Shown: positions 63,669 through 64,000 of the stretch, in pieces
How positions within the stretch are numbered: the stretch's first letter is position 1
How the letters are laid out: each line of letters starts with the position of its first letter
Source: Parasponia andersonii
Taxonomy: Eukaryota > Streptophyta > Magnoliopsida > Rosales > Cannabaceae
Reading direction: 5' to 3'
Assembly (NCBI GenBank): GCA_002914805.1
Contig: JXTB01000138.1
Span: 66,587 to 130,586, forward strand
Length of the DNA: 64,000 bases
The notes under the pieces: generated by a model
The model's input: the letters and a program-made list of their open reading frames with translations, nothing else
The model's database searches: none
What the model was told of the DNA's origin: nothing
Position numbers and translations under genes: made by a program

Positions 63669-63790
63669 CACACCCATGTGTCGCCTACCAAACCTGATGG
63701 GGCAACCGAATTACCTATGCCTGCCAAATGGAGAGGTAATCAGAAGTAACAAAACCTCGCGTAAGTTTACGGACTTTCACTGACAGTGGG

Positions 63791-64000
63791 TGATAACTCT
63801 ATGAAAATAGAGTTATCTTGTGTGTTTTTAGTCTTAGGTTAGTTGCTTTAGAAGAATAAATTTTATACTTTAGGTGTCTTTCTTTACTTTATTTTAGTTT
63901 TTGGCGTTGCTGATGTTTAAGATCTAATCTAGTTAATATCTATCTTATTTCCCTTGATTTTTATTAGAATTGCTGAAATCTGGTCTTAAGCCCTGCAGAG
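63791..64000. mobile_element. Family D LTR, inverted copy 2 (cut by the window end)
   Basis: It starts TGATAACTCTATG and is the reverse complement of the right part of copy 1 at 62193-63668, only 122 bp away. It lies in the same family C LTR and must be an independent insertion. Confidence 0.65.

Larger units (their letters stand above)
61437..64000 (-). mobile_element. Family C LTR, inverted copy 2, interrupted and running off the window
   Basis: It is the reverse complement of the distal part of 36932-39143. It begins TGTCATGAACCAAAACC (reverse of the GGTTGTGACA end), and the blocks near 61880, 62110 (GGAAACCCAGGATGATGG) and 63676 (TGTGTCGCCTACCAAACC) match in order. Insertions of another LTR occupy 62193-63668 and 63791 onward. 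The far end is outside the window. Confidence 0.7.

Noticed and set aside
1-64000. CRISPR array, tRNA, rRNA, or a bacterial-type defence system
   Set aside because: No evenly spaced short palindromic repeats with unique spacers, no cloverleaf or rRNA core sequence, and no operon structure were seen; the tandem repeats have no spacers.

Overview
This is a window of plant nuclear DNA, almost certainly from an AT-rich eudicot. The evidence is GT-AG introns, plant-specific gene families (a CLT plastid thiol transporter, a DA1 LIM peptidase, a PAP/OAS1-domain nucleotidyltransferase, plant neuroguidin) and typical plant transposons (CACTA, hAT, copia- and gypsy-type LTR elements, a Ty3/gypsy Tat-clade element). 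I see no bacterial, organellar or viral operon, and no rRNA, tRNA or CRISPR array. The species cannot be named from the sequence alone. All family assignments come from reading translations by eye.

Left third (1-19.8 kb): nested transposons. A decayed CACTA element (1-3219) carries an Ulp1-like peptidase remnant hit by two solo LTRs of one family, each with its own 4-bp target duplication. Next come two copia-like LTRs in inverted orientation (about 4423-5640 and 5969-10369). The second is interrupted by a 3.0-kb solo LTR (7023-10048), and an inverted copy of that LTR (10393-13103) lies 344 bp away, giving a 6-kb near-palindrome. A 1.6-kb hAT-like element (15924-17559) sits against a neuroguidin pseudogene fragment (17611-18055), followed by MITE-like repeats.

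Middle (19.8-28 kb): the gene-bearing part. A ten-exon CLT-type transporter on the minus strand (19831-23753) has frameshifts and a lost splice acceptor, so it is probably a pseudogene unless the base calls are poor. Next to it is the one gene that reads intact: a five-exon, 140-residue twin CX9C (CHCH) mitochondrial intermembrane-space protein (25894-27936, plus strand) with a TATA box.

28-41 kb: an LTR-like region, then a 7.2-kb hAT-like element (32667-39899, 7/8-bp target duplication) that contains a 0.5-kb tandem duplication and a 2.2-kb solo LTR (36932-39143).

41-61 kb: a mosaic of gene fragments. Pieces of a PAP/OAS1 substrate-binding-domain gene occur on both sides of a DA1 pseudogene. 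One DA1 intron holds a 14.1-kb Ty3/gypsy Tat-clade retrotransposon (42203-56285, duplication ATATG). It has gag, protease, reverse transcriptase, two RNase H domains and integrase, all damaged. It also has a 100-bp minisatellite and a spliced antisense coding unit (52113-55113) with its own TATA box. An exact 1526-bp direct repeat abutting an 'n' base inside it is probably an assembly artefact.

Right end (61.4-64 kb): an inverted copy of the 36.9-kb LTR family, itself hit twice by another LTR family in opposite orientations. No undescribed biological system stands out. The most interesting signals are the antisense unit of the Tat element, the repeated occurrence of inverted same-family LTR pairs, and the DA1/PAP mosaic.
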